The notes beneath the pieces are model-generated. The model saw nothing but the letters and a program-made list of their open reading frames with translations. It did no database searches and was not told the origin of the DNA. The translations under genes and the position numbers were made by a program. From Pseudomonas fluorescens (GTDB lineage Bacteria > Pseudomonadota > Gammaproteobacteria > Pseudomonadales > Pseudomonadaceae): 64,000 bases of DNA. The first letter of the stretch is position 1. The number at the start of each line of letters is the position of its first letter. Positions 49,585-58,271 of the stretch are shown here, in pieces. The DNA lies in NCBI RefSeq assembly GCF_002022275.1, contig NZ_MSDF01000028.1, positions 1 through 64,000 on the forward strand, given 5' to 3'.

Positions 49585-51603
49585 ATGGTTGACGGGTATG
49601 TTTTGTCGCGTTTTAAGTTGGTTCTTAAAACCGTAACGGATGACTTTAAGGTGCTGGCTTTCAAAGGCAGCGAAGTGCTTGATCAGCCTTATTTCATTCA
49701 ACTGCAGTTAGTCAGCGAAAACCCATCCCTGGCGTTGGAAGCACTGCTTCATCAGCCTGCCTATCTGGACTTCGGCGACGCCAATACAGGGCTGCACGGT
49801 CAGGTTTACGCGATTGGCCGGGATGAGCCAAGCGCCCGGCTCACCCGATATCACCTCACGCTGGCACCCCGCCTTGCGTGCCTTGCTCACCGGTGCGACC
49901 AGCGAATTTTCCAGCACCGCAGTGTGCCGCAGATCATCGCCGAGGTCCTGGAACACCACGGCATTCTTGCCGATGCCTATGCCTTCGAGCTCGGCCCTGT
50001 GGTTTATCCGCCGCGCACATTCTGTGTGCAGTACGCGGAAACCGACCTGCACTTCATCCAGCGATTGTGTGAAGAGGAGGGTATCCACTATCACTTTCGC
50101 CACAGCACGAACAATCATCTGCTGGTGTTTGGTGATGACCAGACGGTGTTCCGGCGCTTGCCTTCGCAACGTTACTGCTCGGCGGGTGATCCGGGAATTC
50201 AGGCGCGAGTGATACGGCGTTTTGATGTGCGCCTGGAAACCCGCAGCCAGCAGACGGTACGCCGTGATCACGACTTCGAGCACCCTTCGCTGCGCCTGCA
50301 CGAACAGGCTGGCAGCGCAGCGGCACACGGCCTTGAAGATTACCGCTATCCAGCGGGTTTTACCGACCGGGCACGGGGCCGGCAGCTGGCGCGCCGCAGT
50401 GTCGAACGCCATCAGTGCGACCGTTATCGAGCCTTGGGCAAGAGCGACCAGCCGGCGCTGAGCGGTGGTCATTTCCTCGAGCTGCAGGATCATCCTGACC
50501 CGGTCTGCAATGACCTGTGGTTGATTACCTCAGTGCGTCATGAAGGGTATCAGCCGCAGGTGCTGGAGGAGTCGGTGGTTGAAGAGGTTAAGTTCCAGGG
50601 ATATCGCAACCGGTTTACCGCAACGCCTTGGCGCGCCGTGTATCGGCCGTCTCTCAAGCACCCCAAGCCGACAATCAACGGCACGCAGACCGCCACCGTA
50701 ACGGGGCCGGCAGGTGAGGAGGTGCATTGCGATGCCTATGGCCGGGTGAAGGTGCGTTTTCATTGGGATCGCCTGGACATCACCGATGATAAAAGCAGTT
50801 GCTGGGTGCGGGTCGCGTCCGGTTGGGCGGGCGATGGCTTTGGCGCCATGCTGATTCCGCGAGTAGGCATGGAGGTACTGGTGACCTTCCTGGAGGGCGA
50901 CCCCGACCGGCCGTTGATCACGGGCTGCCTGCCCAATGCATTGCAGATGCCTGCTTATCCGCTGCCGCAACACAAGACGCGCAGTGTATTGCGCAGCCGC
51001 AGTTCGCCGGGTGGCGCAGGCGCCAATGAGTTGCACCTTGAAGACCGCCGCGGCGAAGAGCTCATCTACCTGCGCGCCCAGCGTGACCTGGAGCAACAGG
51101 TGGGTCACGACAGCCGACTGGAAGTGGCCGGCGAGCGCCGTGAAGTCATCCATGGTTTGAGCACGATTCATCTGGCAGGCGAGGAACACCGTTACGTGAA
51201 GGGTGATCGCAAGGTCGTGCTCAACGCGAGCGATCACCTGACTGTGCAAGGTGATAGCCAGACCATTGTTGGCAAGTCACTGGTCATTGAGGCTGGGCAA
51301 CACGTCGTCCTCAAGGCTGGCGCCAGCCTGGTGATCGACGGGGGGGCGCAACTGAGTCTCAAGGCGGGTGGCGAGCACCTGCTGATACAGGCGGGTGCCA
51401 TCTTCAGTAGCAGGCCCATCCTCGTCGGAGGATCAGCGCCAGCTACCCGGTCGGTGAACCCCTCTTCCCTGGCGGACCGCCCCACGGTGTCTGCCGCGCA
51501 GGGTGCCCTCATGGCCGCCGCCCGGCAGTTGGACGCCGATTTTTGCCCGGTGTGCGAGCAATGTCGCGAAGGCCTGTGTGACCTCACCGGGAGGGCGGCT
51601 TGA
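49585..51603 (+). CDS. vgrG: Type VI secretion spike protein VgrG with Cys-rich tail
   Basis: 672-aa VgrG/Tssi. The gp27-like part (about 1-380) has EEGIHYHFRHSTNNHLLVFG and the gp5-like OB fold at about 400-480 (VTGPAGEEVHCDAYGRVKVR, WVRVASGWAGDGFGAMLIPR, GDPDRPLITGCLPNA). A beta-helical needle follows (about 500-620, repeats of the type ERREVIHGLSTIHLAGEEHR). The last 20 residues contain CPVCEQCREGLC, four cysteines that could bind zinc and probably dock cargo. No other T6SS core gene is present, so this is an orphan vgrG island. Its stop overlaps the DUF4123 start. Confidence 0.95.
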   Translation: MVDGYVLSRFKLVLKTVTDDFKVLAFKGSEVLDQPYFIQLQLVSENPSLALEALLHQPAYLDFGDANTGLHGQVYAIGRDEPSARLTRYHLTLAPRLACLAHRCDQRIFQHRSVPQIIAEVLEHHGILADAYAFELGPVVYPPRTFCVQYAETDLHFIQRLCEEEGIHYHFRHSTNNHLLVFGDDQTVFRRLPSQRYCSAGDPGIQARVIRRFDVRLETRSQQTVRRDHDFEHPSLRLHEQAGSAAAHGLEDYRYPAGFTDRARGRQLARRSVERHQCDRYRALGKSDQPALSGGHFLELQDHPDPVCNDLWLITSVRHEGYQPQVLEESVVEEVKFQGYRNRFTATPWRAVYRPSLKHPKPTINGTQTATVTGPAGEEVHCDAYGRVKVRFHWDRLDITDDKSSCWVRVASGWAGDGFGAMLIPRVGMEVLVTFLEGDPDRPLITGCLPNALQMPAYPLPQHKTRSVLRSRSSPGGAGANELHLEDRRGEELIYLRAQRDLEQQVGHDSRLEVAGERREVIHGLSTIHLAGEEHRYVKGDRKVVLNASDHLTVQGDSQTIVGKSLVIEAGQHVVLKAGASLVIDGGAQLSLKAGGEHLLIQAGAIFSSRPILVGGSAPATRSVNPSSLADRPTVSAAQGALMAAARQLDADFCPVCEQCREGLCDLTGRAA

Positions 51604-52427
51604 TGGAACGCATGCCAGACCGCTGGATGACCCGACAGCAGCAAGCAGGGCGCCGATTGTGTTTGATCATCGATGGTCACCAAGACGCGCGCGAGGCGTT
51701 GTTGGCCGTCCGCTCACTGTCACAGCACTGCAGTTTTTACAATGAAACCGCCCTGGCCGAACTGGCGACCGCTGGCCCGGTGATCCTGCTGCTGGACCAG
51801 GTGGGCGAGGCAGCACTGGCCGATCTGCTGCAATACCCGCAGTCGAACTGGGGCTGGTTGGGCAGCTTGCCCGACGACGATCTGGCAGGCGTAGCCCGAC
51901 ACTGGCGCGAGCGACTATTGGTCGGGCCAGCGGGCAGCCAAGCCGTCTATCGCTTCCACGATAACCGCACGTTCGCGCGGGCGTTGGCCCATCTGCCGAA
52001 CGAGCATTGGCCGCCGTTCCTCGGGCCGCTGATCAGTGTGTGCTACTGGAGTGAAGACCGCTGGTGCCAGGGTGATAACCCTGCTCCCGGCGAGTATCCG
52101 GTGCCTGTTCCTGCGCCCTGGCTGAGTACCCCCAACCCCCACGCTGCGGCCATCCTCAACGCCAACATCCTGCGGTTTCTGCTGACCGAACACAGCGAGA
52201 GCCTCGCCGCGCTGGTCGAGTTTCAAGACCCCCGGATCTGGCTGAGTCAGGTACTGGAACAGGCCCGTGTGTGGCAATGGAGTGGGGCGCAGCAGCTGGA
52301 GTTTCTCGTGGTGCGCCGGCTGGAGGAGGCGACACGAAGCAGCGTGATTCAGTGGCAGCCGATACCTGGCGAAACGCCGATGGATCATTTTGAACGCGTG
52401 GTGGAACAGAACAGGGGGCAAGCATGA
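51603..52427 (+). CDS. DUF4123 T6SS effector adaptor/chaperone
   Basis: 274-aa protein with a DUF4123 domain in its first 130 residues (LCLIIDGHQDAREALLAVRS, VILLLDQVGEAALADLLQYP, then the LLVGPAGSQAVYRFHDNRTF segment). DUF4123 proteins (Tap/Tec) load an effector onto the VgrG encoded beside them. The start overlaps the VgrG stop (TGATG) and the end overlaps the lipoprotein start (ATGA), so all are co-translated. The expected partners are the VgrG tail and the lipase. Confidence 0.88.
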   Translation: MERMPDRWMTRQQQAGRRLCLIIDGHQDAREALLAVRSLSQHCSFYNETALAELATAGPVILLLDQVGEAALADLLQYPQSNWGWLGSLPDDDLAGVARHWRERLLVGPAGSQAVYRFHDNRTFARALAHLPNEHWPPFLGPLISVCYWSEDRWCQGDNPAPGEYPVPVPAPWLSTPNPHAAAILNANILRFLLTEHSESLAALVEFQDPRIWLSQVLEQARVWQWSGAQQLEFLVVRRLEEATRSSVIQWQPIPGETPMDHFERVVEQNRGQA

Positions 52428-53203
52428 GCAAGCGAATGCTTGGGGTGTTGATTGTGCTGGGGGTGGGATGGCTTTCGGGGTGCTCGTTACAGCCGGTTGA
52501 CCGCTTTACGCTGGAGGTGGATTTACCGGCGCATTTCGAGCTTAAAACGGCGGCCAACTACGAGCCCGCCACGGGTGAGACCTGCACCTTGCCGGCGCGT
52601 CGAGGCAAGAGACCCGAGAGGAAGTTGTTTTTTACCGAGTTCAACCCTGTGCCCAACCGGGTGAGTTACGAGCTGCCGTTAAGTGAAACCATTGAGGGGT
52701 GCCCTTCGGTACTGAGCAGTGTGGAGTTTGAGTTTTATGCGATGTGGGGCAAGCGTTACTCGGACATTGGGGGGGATCGAGCCAGCATCGGTATTCAAGA
52801 TCGTTTGCCGGATGATTTCCCCGTGATGCCAGAGTCCGGCGTTCAGGAGTTTCAAGGGCAATGCCGATGGTTTTTCCGCACTGTGGGACGCTCACATGCG
52901 ATCACCAAACTGTTGGGGTGCAATTCGTTGGACGAGCAGGGGGTGCCGGAAAAATATAAAGCCGGTGGTGGTGCCCAACGAGATCAATTGAAGGGGAACA
53001 AACTCAGATTGGTATTGAGGGTTATTGACGAGGAGCTACCTGCTTTTGACGACAGTTGGTTCGCTGTCCCGGGCGGTTGGAAACGTTGTCGAGGCAATAG
53101 TTTTGAAGATTTGTCTGCGTACTGCAGGGGCAATACAACAGATTTCAAACCGATAAAAATGCCGGATGGGCGCATTTGTGACGTTTATCCAACGTGCAAA
53201 TAA
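52424..53203 (+). CDS. Lipoprotein, probable immunity protein to the T6SS lipase
   Basis: 259-aa protein with a lipoprotein signal peptide (MSKRMLGVLIVLGVGWLSGC, lipobox LSGC), so it is anchored in the periplasm. The mature part has several cysteines and is beta-rich; no named domain is recognised. Lipase effectors of T6SS act in the periplasm of prey, and their immunity factors are typically periplasmic lipoproteins encoded next to them. Its position between adaptor and effector, and GC content lower than the VgrG gene, fit that role. This is inference, not homology. Confidence 0.68.
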   Translation: MSKRMLGVLIVLGVGWLSGCSLQPVDRFTLEVDLPAHFELKTAANYEPATGETCTLPARRGKRPERKLFFTEFNPVPNRVSYELPLSETIEGCPSVLSSVEFEFYAMWGKRYSDIGGDRASIGIQDRLPDDFPVMPESGVQEFQGQCRWFFRTVGRSHAITKLLGCNSLDEQGVPEKYKAGGGAQRDQLKGNKLRLVLRVIDEELPAFDDSWFAVPGGWKRCRGNSFEDLSAYCRGNTTDFKPIKMPDGRICDVYPTCK

Positions 53204-53217
53204 TAAGGAGCGAACTC

Positions 53218-55374
53218 ATGAAGCAAGATGCTTGGAAGCAACCTTTTTTCAGTGAAAGCATGCCTGCGTGTGCGCTGAAAGGGCATTGGGTGAGTTTTTG
53301 CCTTGTTGATGAAACTGGCAGTGGCAAGGCCTATGGTGGCCTCCCGTACACTGTCCATGACAGTACGGGACGTCAGTACGACGGTAGACTGAACGGGGAT
53401 GGGTTCGCCAAGCTGCAAGGGTTTTACTGCGGTCCGGTAGTTCTTAAGGTGGACCGGCTGTATTCCGGAGCGGAGGAGCCGTATAGCCGTTTGCGGATTC
53501 GGCAAACATATAAGCTGCCGATTACCGAGCTTCAAGTTCGAGCCGAGAAAACCAGGTTCTGTGCTGAAGATGGCCGGCGTATTGAAGGCAACCCTGCACA
53601 GTCACAAGCAGACCGGTTTTATCAAGTTGAAGTACGGGATCTGGTCCGTCATGTGGCACACCTGCCGCCGCAGTTTCCCAGAGCCCATGGCCCTCAACGG
53701 CATGCCTTGAAAATGATGGCCGACCTGGGATTCGGTCCTCCTCAACCCAGCCTGACGGGTGTCGTGTTATTTCCCAATCAACATAGCGTATTGGAAGTAC
53801 GGCCTTTACGCGCCCTGCGCCCGATACTGTCCACTGACGACCAGTTTTGCGCCTTGAACCTGTACCAGTTAGCCCTGATGTCAGCCCTGAGTTACTGTGA
53901 TTTTGGCCAGCAACCGCCCGAAAAACCGACTGATCAAGTGACGTTTCCACTGGCGCCTACGGTTGGAAATCTGTTTGCTGAAAAATTGTCAGGGTTTCAG
54001 GATGCCTGGCAAATTGATCCCGAACAAACGCAGCGCTTCTATCCATTGTACGAAGAGGTCCCATACTCTCGACGTTTCGAGATCTTGCCCTTCGATCCGG
54101 AATTGTATCCCCCTAATCGGTTGCAACCGAAGAAACAGCAAGAACATCCAGCGCGCCTGCATTTCTTCGATGATGAAAAGTTGGGTACTGACACTCAGGC
54201 ATTCATCACTCACCATGATGAAGTCATCCTGATCTCTGTGCGAGGCACGGTCAGTCGTGCCGATATCTTGCGCGACGCAAATGCTCATCAGGTGGATTTT
54301 GCTGAAGGTGTAGGGCGGGCACATGAGGGTTTTTATCTGGCCTACCGAGCAATGCACAAATTCGTGCTGAATTACCTCAATCAATTCCATAGCGGCCAAC
54401 GAATAGTCATTTGCGGGCACAGCCTTGGCGGTGCAATCGCTTTGCTTTTGGCTGAAGGACTTCGCCGAACGCCTGACCGTAACTACAACATCCTCCTCTA
54501 CACCTACGGCGCCCCCCGCGCCGCCGACGCCGAATTCACCGAAGGCGCTTCATCCCTTGTCCACCACCGCATCGTCAATCACAACGACCCCGTCCCCAGC
54601 GTGCCCGCCACCTGGATGAACACCACTGCCAAGCTCTGGGTGCCTGGCGCCGTGATGCTTTTCAGTGCTCCGGGGCCCGGTGGCCTGTTGTTTGCCTCCG
54701 GGCTGGTGCGTGTCGGGGGCAACCCTTACCAGCATCACGGCGAACAACAGCACTTCATGCCAATCAAACTCCCGGACGGCGTCCGGTCCTCGGTGCTGTG
54801 GAAGCCCGGCTGCGAATCCCTCCTGGAAGCCGGTTGCAATCGCGCTGTGCAACTGCGGGGTGATATGCCCGACCGCGACAATCTGTTGAAACAGCTGTTT
54901 CAGGCCAGCGAGCACTTCATGACGGCCAGCTACATCCCGGCGGCGTGGGCAACCTTGCGACGCTGGCAGCAAACGGTGGACAACCAGGGGCCGCTGGTCA
55001 CGCCCCGAGAGTTCGAGTTGATCGACCGCGCGCTTGAAACCATGACGCAACAACTGCGCGACACGAACCGTGAGCTTGAGCGCCGTCGACCACCCAACCA
55101 GCGCGACAGTCCACACGAACACAATCAGGCGTTGACTGCCGAAATCGACCGATTGCGCACCAGTCGCCAGCGCCTTGGAACCCTGCGCTGGCGCCGTCTG
55201 GAGGCACGCGATGTGTACGGCAGTCACACACATTCCACACAGCTGCAACCCAGCCTCAAACGCTGGTTCAGCCACCGTGAAAACCGCGAGTTATCGCAAG
55301 TCGCAAGTGTTCCGCCGCCGTCTCCCAGCGACTGGGGCCGGGTGCAGCCACTGGACATTGACTCGATTGTTTAG
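53218..55374 (+). CDS. T6SS class 3 lipase effector
   Basis: 718-aa predicted phospholipase toxin. An N-terminal recruitment-type domain (about 20-85, VSFCLVDETGSGKAYGGLPY, ending GFYCGPVVLKV) resembles other VgrG-linked effectors. The lipase domain spans about 210-520: LISVRGTVSRADIL, nucleophile Ser402 in CGHSLGGAIALLLAEGL, Asp457 in NHNDPVPSVPATW and a His in YQHHGEQQH (506/507). Hydrophobic stretch 473-498. C-terminal coiled coil at about 600-670. AAGGAG lies eight bases before the ATG at 53218; an upstream in-frame codon overlaps the lipoprotein gene. GC rises sharply near 54480. Confidence 0.88.
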   Translation: MKQDAWKQPFFSESMPACALKGHWVSFCLVDETGSGKAYGGLPYTVHDSTGRQYDGRLNGDGFAKLQGFYCGPVVLKVDRLYSGAEEPYSRLRIRQTYKLPITELQVRAEKTRFCAEDGRRIEGNPAQSQADRFYQVEVRDLVRHVAHLPPQFPRAHGPQRHALKMMADLGFGPPQPSLTGVVLFPNQHSVLEVRPLRALRPILSTDDQFCALNLYQLALMSALSYCDFGQQPPEKPTDQVTFPLAPTVGNLFAEKLSGFQDAWQIDPEQTQRFYPLYEEVPYSRRFEILPFDPELYPPNRLQPKKQQEHPARLHFFDDEKLGTDTQAFITHHDEVILISVRGTVSRADILRDANAHQVDFAEGVGRAHEGFYLAYRAMHKFVLNYLNQFHSGQRIVICGHSLGGAIALLLAEGLRRTPDRNYNILLYTYGAPRAADAEFTEGASSLVHHRIVNHNDPVPSVPATWMNTTAKLWVPGAVMLFSAPGPGGLLFASGLVRVGGNPYQHHGEQQHFMPIKLPDGVRSSVLWKPGCESLLEAGCNRAVQLRGDMPDRDNLLKQLFQASEHFMTASYIPAAWATLRRWQQTVDNQGPLVTPREFELIDRALETMTQQLRDTNRELERRRPPNQRDSPHEHNQALTAEIDRLRTSRQRLGTLRWRRLEARDVYGSHTHSTQLQPSLKRWFSHRENRELSQVASVPPPSPSDWGRVQPLDIDSIV

Positions 55375-55383
55375 CCGCGCCCT

Positions 55384-56619
55384 TTACAAAAACTCCACTT
55401 GGGCCGGTTGGCGTTTCATCAGCACCTTGCCATTGCGGATCGAGTACAGCGGCAGGCCTTGGCTACGGACCACTTCGTAGTCGCTGTCTGCCGACAAGAT
55501 CAACAGATTGGCTGGGCGGCCAGGCTCCAGGCCATACCTGTCACCCAGGGCCATGGCTTTGGCACTGTTATCAGTGACCAGGTCCAGGGCGTTTTGCAAG
55601 TTGCGGTAGCCCAGCATGTGGCAGATGTGCAGGCCGGCTTCGAGTACGCGCAGGATGTTGCCGTTGCCCAAGGGGTACCAGGGATCCACGATAGAATCCT
55701 GGCCGAAGCACACGTTCATGCCTGCTTCGAGCAACTCATTGACGCGGGTTACGCCGCGACGTTTCGGGAAACTGTCGAAACGACCTTGCAGGTGAATGCT
55801 TTCGGTGGGGCACGAGACAAAGCTGATGCCAGAATGCCCGAGCAGGCGAAAGAGCTTGGCGCAGTAGGCATTGTCGTAAGAACCCATGGCCGTGGTGTGG
55901 CTGGCGGTGACGCGCGCGCCCATGTGACGGCTGCGGGCTTCTTCGGCGAGGACCTCGAGAAAGCGCGAGTGTGGATCGTCGGTTTCGTCGCAGTGCACAT
56001 CCACCAGGCAACCGGTGCGCTCGGCCAGATCCATGAGGAACTTGACCGAACTCACGCCCTGGTCGCGGGTGTACTCGAAATGAGGGATGCCGCCGATCAC
56101 ATCGGCGCCCAGGCGAATGGCTTCTTCCATCAACTCACGGCCATTGCGGTAGGACTCAATGCCTTCCTGGGGGAAGGCGACGATTTGCAGGTCGATCAGG
56201 TGCGTGGTTTGTTCGCGCACCTCCAACATGGCTTTAAGGGCCGTGAGGTCCGGGTCGGTGACGTCGACGTGGGTGCGCACGTGCTGGATGCCATGGGCGG
56301 CCAGGGCTTGTATGGTTTTCCTGGCGCGGGCCTTGGTGTCTTCGGCGGTGATGGTGGCTTTACGTTCGCCCCAGCACTCAATGCCTTCGAACAAGGTGCC
56401 GCTCATGTTCCAGCGTGGTTCGCCGGCGGTGAGGGTAGCGTCGAGGTGGATGTGCGGCTCGACGAAGGGCGGGGTTACCAGGTTGCTGGTGGCGTCCAGG
56501 TCGCCCGCCGCTAATGTCGGCGTCCCTGTTTGCAGCGTAATGCTGGCAATCCGGCCGTGTTCCAGGTGCAAATCATGCAGGCCTTCACGGTTGCGCAGGC
56601 GGGCGTTGATGATATGCAT
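55384..56619 (-). CDS. codA: Cytosine deaminase
   Basis: 411-aa amidohydrolase converting cytosine to uracil, for pyrimidine salvage. Metal ligands appear in order: FVEPHIHLDATLTAG (HxH), VDVHCDETDDPHSR, VTASHTTAMGSYDN, and the late Asp in CFGQDSIVDPWYPLGNGN. The DSIVDPWYPLG segment is typical of CodA and distinguishes it from other amidohydrolases. I used the Met at 56619 (MHIINARLRN), with AGAGGA before it. No codB cytosine permease is adjacent. It follows the NUDIX gene on the same strand. Confidence 0.92.
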   Translation of the reverse strand: MHIINARLRNREGLHDLHLEHGRIASITLQTGTPTLAAGDLDATSNLVTPPFVEPHIHLDATLTAGEPRWNMSGTLFEGIECWGERKATITAEDTKARARKTIQALAAHGIQHVRTHVDVTDPDLTALKAMLEVREQTTHLIDLQIVAFPQEGIESYRNGRELMEEAIRLGADVIGGIPHFEYTRDQGVSSVKFLMDLAERTGCLVDVHCDETDDPHSRFLEVLAEEARSRHMGARVTASHTTAMGSYDNAYCAKLFRLLGHSGISFVSCPTESIHLQGRFDSFPKRRGVTRVNELLEAGMNVCFGQDSIVDPWYPLGNGNILRVLEAGLHICHMLGYRNLQNALDLVTDNSAKAMALGDRYGLEPGRPANLLILSADSDYEVVRSQGLPLYSIRNGKVLMKRQPAQVEFL

Positions 56620-56665
56620 GGGCAAGTTCCTCTTGGGCAAAAAGCAATCAGGCGTTGATTTTGGA

Positions 56666-57289
56666 TCAATCGAACTGCGTCTGGGTGGTTTCGCCGCGAT
56701 GAAAGGCAAACGCAGCCTCCAGGTCACTTTCGATGGTACGTCCACGGGACAGTGGCGGCAGGTCATCCAGGCTGAAAAAGCCCACTTCGGTCGTCTCAAA
56801 CCCCGCCATCGGTGCGATTTGGTCCACGCGCTCACACAGAAAGTACAGCTTGTAGAAGTCCCGCACATCCGGGCGATACAAACCCTTGGCCTTGTGAGTA
56901 ACGCTATACAGCGCGCGTACCATCACGGTCAGCCCGGCTTCCTCACGGATCTCCTTGATGATGTTTTCCGCCGCCGACAAGCCTATATCGGCATAACCGC
57001 CCGGCAGTGCCCAGCAGCCATCGGTCAACTCGCGCACCAACAGAATGCGGTCGCCCTCAATCACGGCGCCGCGCACGTCGATCATCGGTGTCGAATAGCG
57101 CTTGGCAAAGTCCGTCACCAGTCCCGTGATGCGCTCCAGCGGCACATCCGCCAGTTGCGCGAGCATGCTGTGGGCAATCTCGGCAATTTCCTCAAGGCGC
57201 TCGCGCTCGAAATCATCAGTGCAAAAATGCAGCCCGGTGGAGGCCAGCGCTTGCAAGCGCTTGGCCTGGGCCAGCCAGATATTTTCCAT
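56666..57289 (-). CDS. NUDIX hydrolase with N-terminal Nudix_N domain
   Basis: 207-aa NUDIX protein of the YjhB-like group. Residues 1-60 form the helical Nudix_N segment. The NUDIX box at about 95-120 reads WALPGGYADIGLSAAENIIK followed by EIREEAGL. It retains the metal-binding EIREE acidic residues. Members hydrolyse nucleoside-diphosphate derivatives such as ADP-ribose or nucleotide sugars. It starts three bases after the GNAT stop and precedes codA. Confidence 0.88.
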   Translation of the reverse strand: MENIWLAQAKRLQALASTGLHFCTDDFERERLEEIAEIAHSMLAQLADVPLERITGLVTDFAKRYSTPMIDVRGAVIEGDRILLVRELTDGCWALPGGYADIGLSAAENIIKEIREEAGLTVMVRALYSVTHKAKGLYRPDVRDFYKLYFLCERVDQIAPMAGFETTEVGFFSLDDLPPLSRGRTIESDLEAAFAFHRGETTQTQFD

Positions 57290-57291
57290 GG

Positions 57292-57747
57292 TCAGTCCTG
57301 AAGGCGCTTGCTCATGTACACACGGCGCAGGCCATGTTCTTCGGCGCGATGGGTTTCTACGTAACCTCGGCGGGTGTACAGCGTGATGTTCTCCGTCATG
57401 GCTTCGTTGGTGTACAGGTGGATGGCGGGGTAGCCTGCGTCGATGGCTTGTTGTTCACCAAAGGCCATCAACCGCCGCCCGACCCCCTGGCCTTGGGCGG
57501 CAGGCGCGACGGCAAGGTTATCCAGCAAAAACATGTCGACGGTGCTCAACAACGCAATAAAGCCTTGCACCTGCCCGTCCTTGTCGAACACGTGCACTGC
57601 GCCTGCTTCGACGAGCTGGCCATAGTCTTCCAGCATCGGCCCAGGCTTGCGACCGATGCGTTCTATATAAGGCGAGTAAGCCGCCTTGACGATGGCCTCA
57701 ATCGAGGCGACGTCGCCGACAGTCGCCAGGCGTATCGGAGTAGACAT
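57292..57747 (-). CDS. GNAT-family N-acetyltransferase
   Basis: 151-aa GNAT enzyme. Acetyl-CoA motif A reads LDNLAVAPAAQGQGVGRRLM (Q/RxxGxG type), and motif B is LYTNEAMTENITLYTRRGYV. Start at 57747 (MSTPIRLATV) rather than the longer frame from 57813, because the latter would run into the terminator region. The substrate is unknown. First gene of a three-gene set with NUDIX and codA. Confidence 0.88.
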   Translation of the reverse strand: MSTPIRLATVGDVASIEAIVKAAYSPYIERIGRKPGPMLEDYGQLVEAGAVHVFDKDGQVQGFIALLSTVDMFLLDNLAVAPAAQGQGVGRRLMAFGEQQAIDAGYPAIHLYTNEAMTENITLYTRRGYVETHRAEEHGLRRVYMSKRLQD

Positions 57748-57797
57748 TGCGGAGCGCTCTTGGGGCCGGGAGTCACGACTGTAAGTGAGCCGGGCAT

Positions 57798-57826
57798 AAA
57801 AAAACCACCGCAAGGGTGGTTTTTTT
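57798..57826. terminator. Bidirectional intrinsic terminator after queD
   Basis: AAAAAAACCACC and GGTGGTTTTTTT pair around a 5-nt loop, giving T-runs on both strands. It ends queD transcription on the minus strand. Confidence 0.9.
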
Positions 57827-57838
57827 CAGCGCGCGGGA

Positions 57839-58195
57839 TCACTCACCGCGATAGATGCAACCGCTGGTGCAGGTCTCATGAATGCGGATGGCACTGAGTT
57901 CCGGCAGCAGGGGTTTGAGCTCATTCCAGATCCACTTGGCCAGCACTTCGCTGGTCGGGTTTTCCAGGCCGGGAATGTCGTTGAGGTAGTTGTGGTCGAG
58001 GCGCTCATACAGCGGCTTGAAAATCGCCTTGATCTCCGAGAAGTCGCGAATCCAGCCGGTATGGGGATCCAGGTCGCCGCTCAGGTGGATGGCCACCTTG
58101 AACGAATGCCCATGCAGGCGCCCGCATTTATGGCCTTCCGGTACGTGGGGCAGGCGGTGGGCGGATTCGAATGTAAATTCCTTGAAGATTTCCAC
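57839..58195 (-). CDS. queD: 6-carboxy-5,6,7,8-tetrahydropterin synthase
   Basis: 118-aa QueD of the PTPS family, making the precursor of queuosine and other 7-deazapurines from dihydroneopterin triphosphate. Zinc ligands lie in ESAHRLPH and CGRLHGHSF; the catalytic Cys is in GHKCGRLHGH, with Glu/His later (LDHNYLND, IHETCTSGCIY). Length is typical. It is monocistronic, followed by a bidirectional terminator. I saw no preQ1 riboswitch in the short upstream gap. Confidence 0.95.
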   Translation of the reverse strand: MEIFKEFTFESAHRLPHVPEGHKCGRLHGHSFKVAIHLSGDLDPHTGWIRDFSEIKAIFKPLYERLDHNYLNDIPGLENPTSEVLAKWIWNELKPLLPELSAIRIHETCTSGCIYRGE

Positions 58196-58271
58196 AGTGT
58201 TTTCAGCTCGGTCAGGTGTCTGGCAGGCGGCGAGTTTAACAGCTTGATCCCTCGCCGCGCATACCGCTCAG

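Noticed and set aside
58196..58271. preQ1 riboswitch before queD
   Set aside because: The gap is short and shows no H-type pseudoknot pattern or A-rich tail of that riboswitch.
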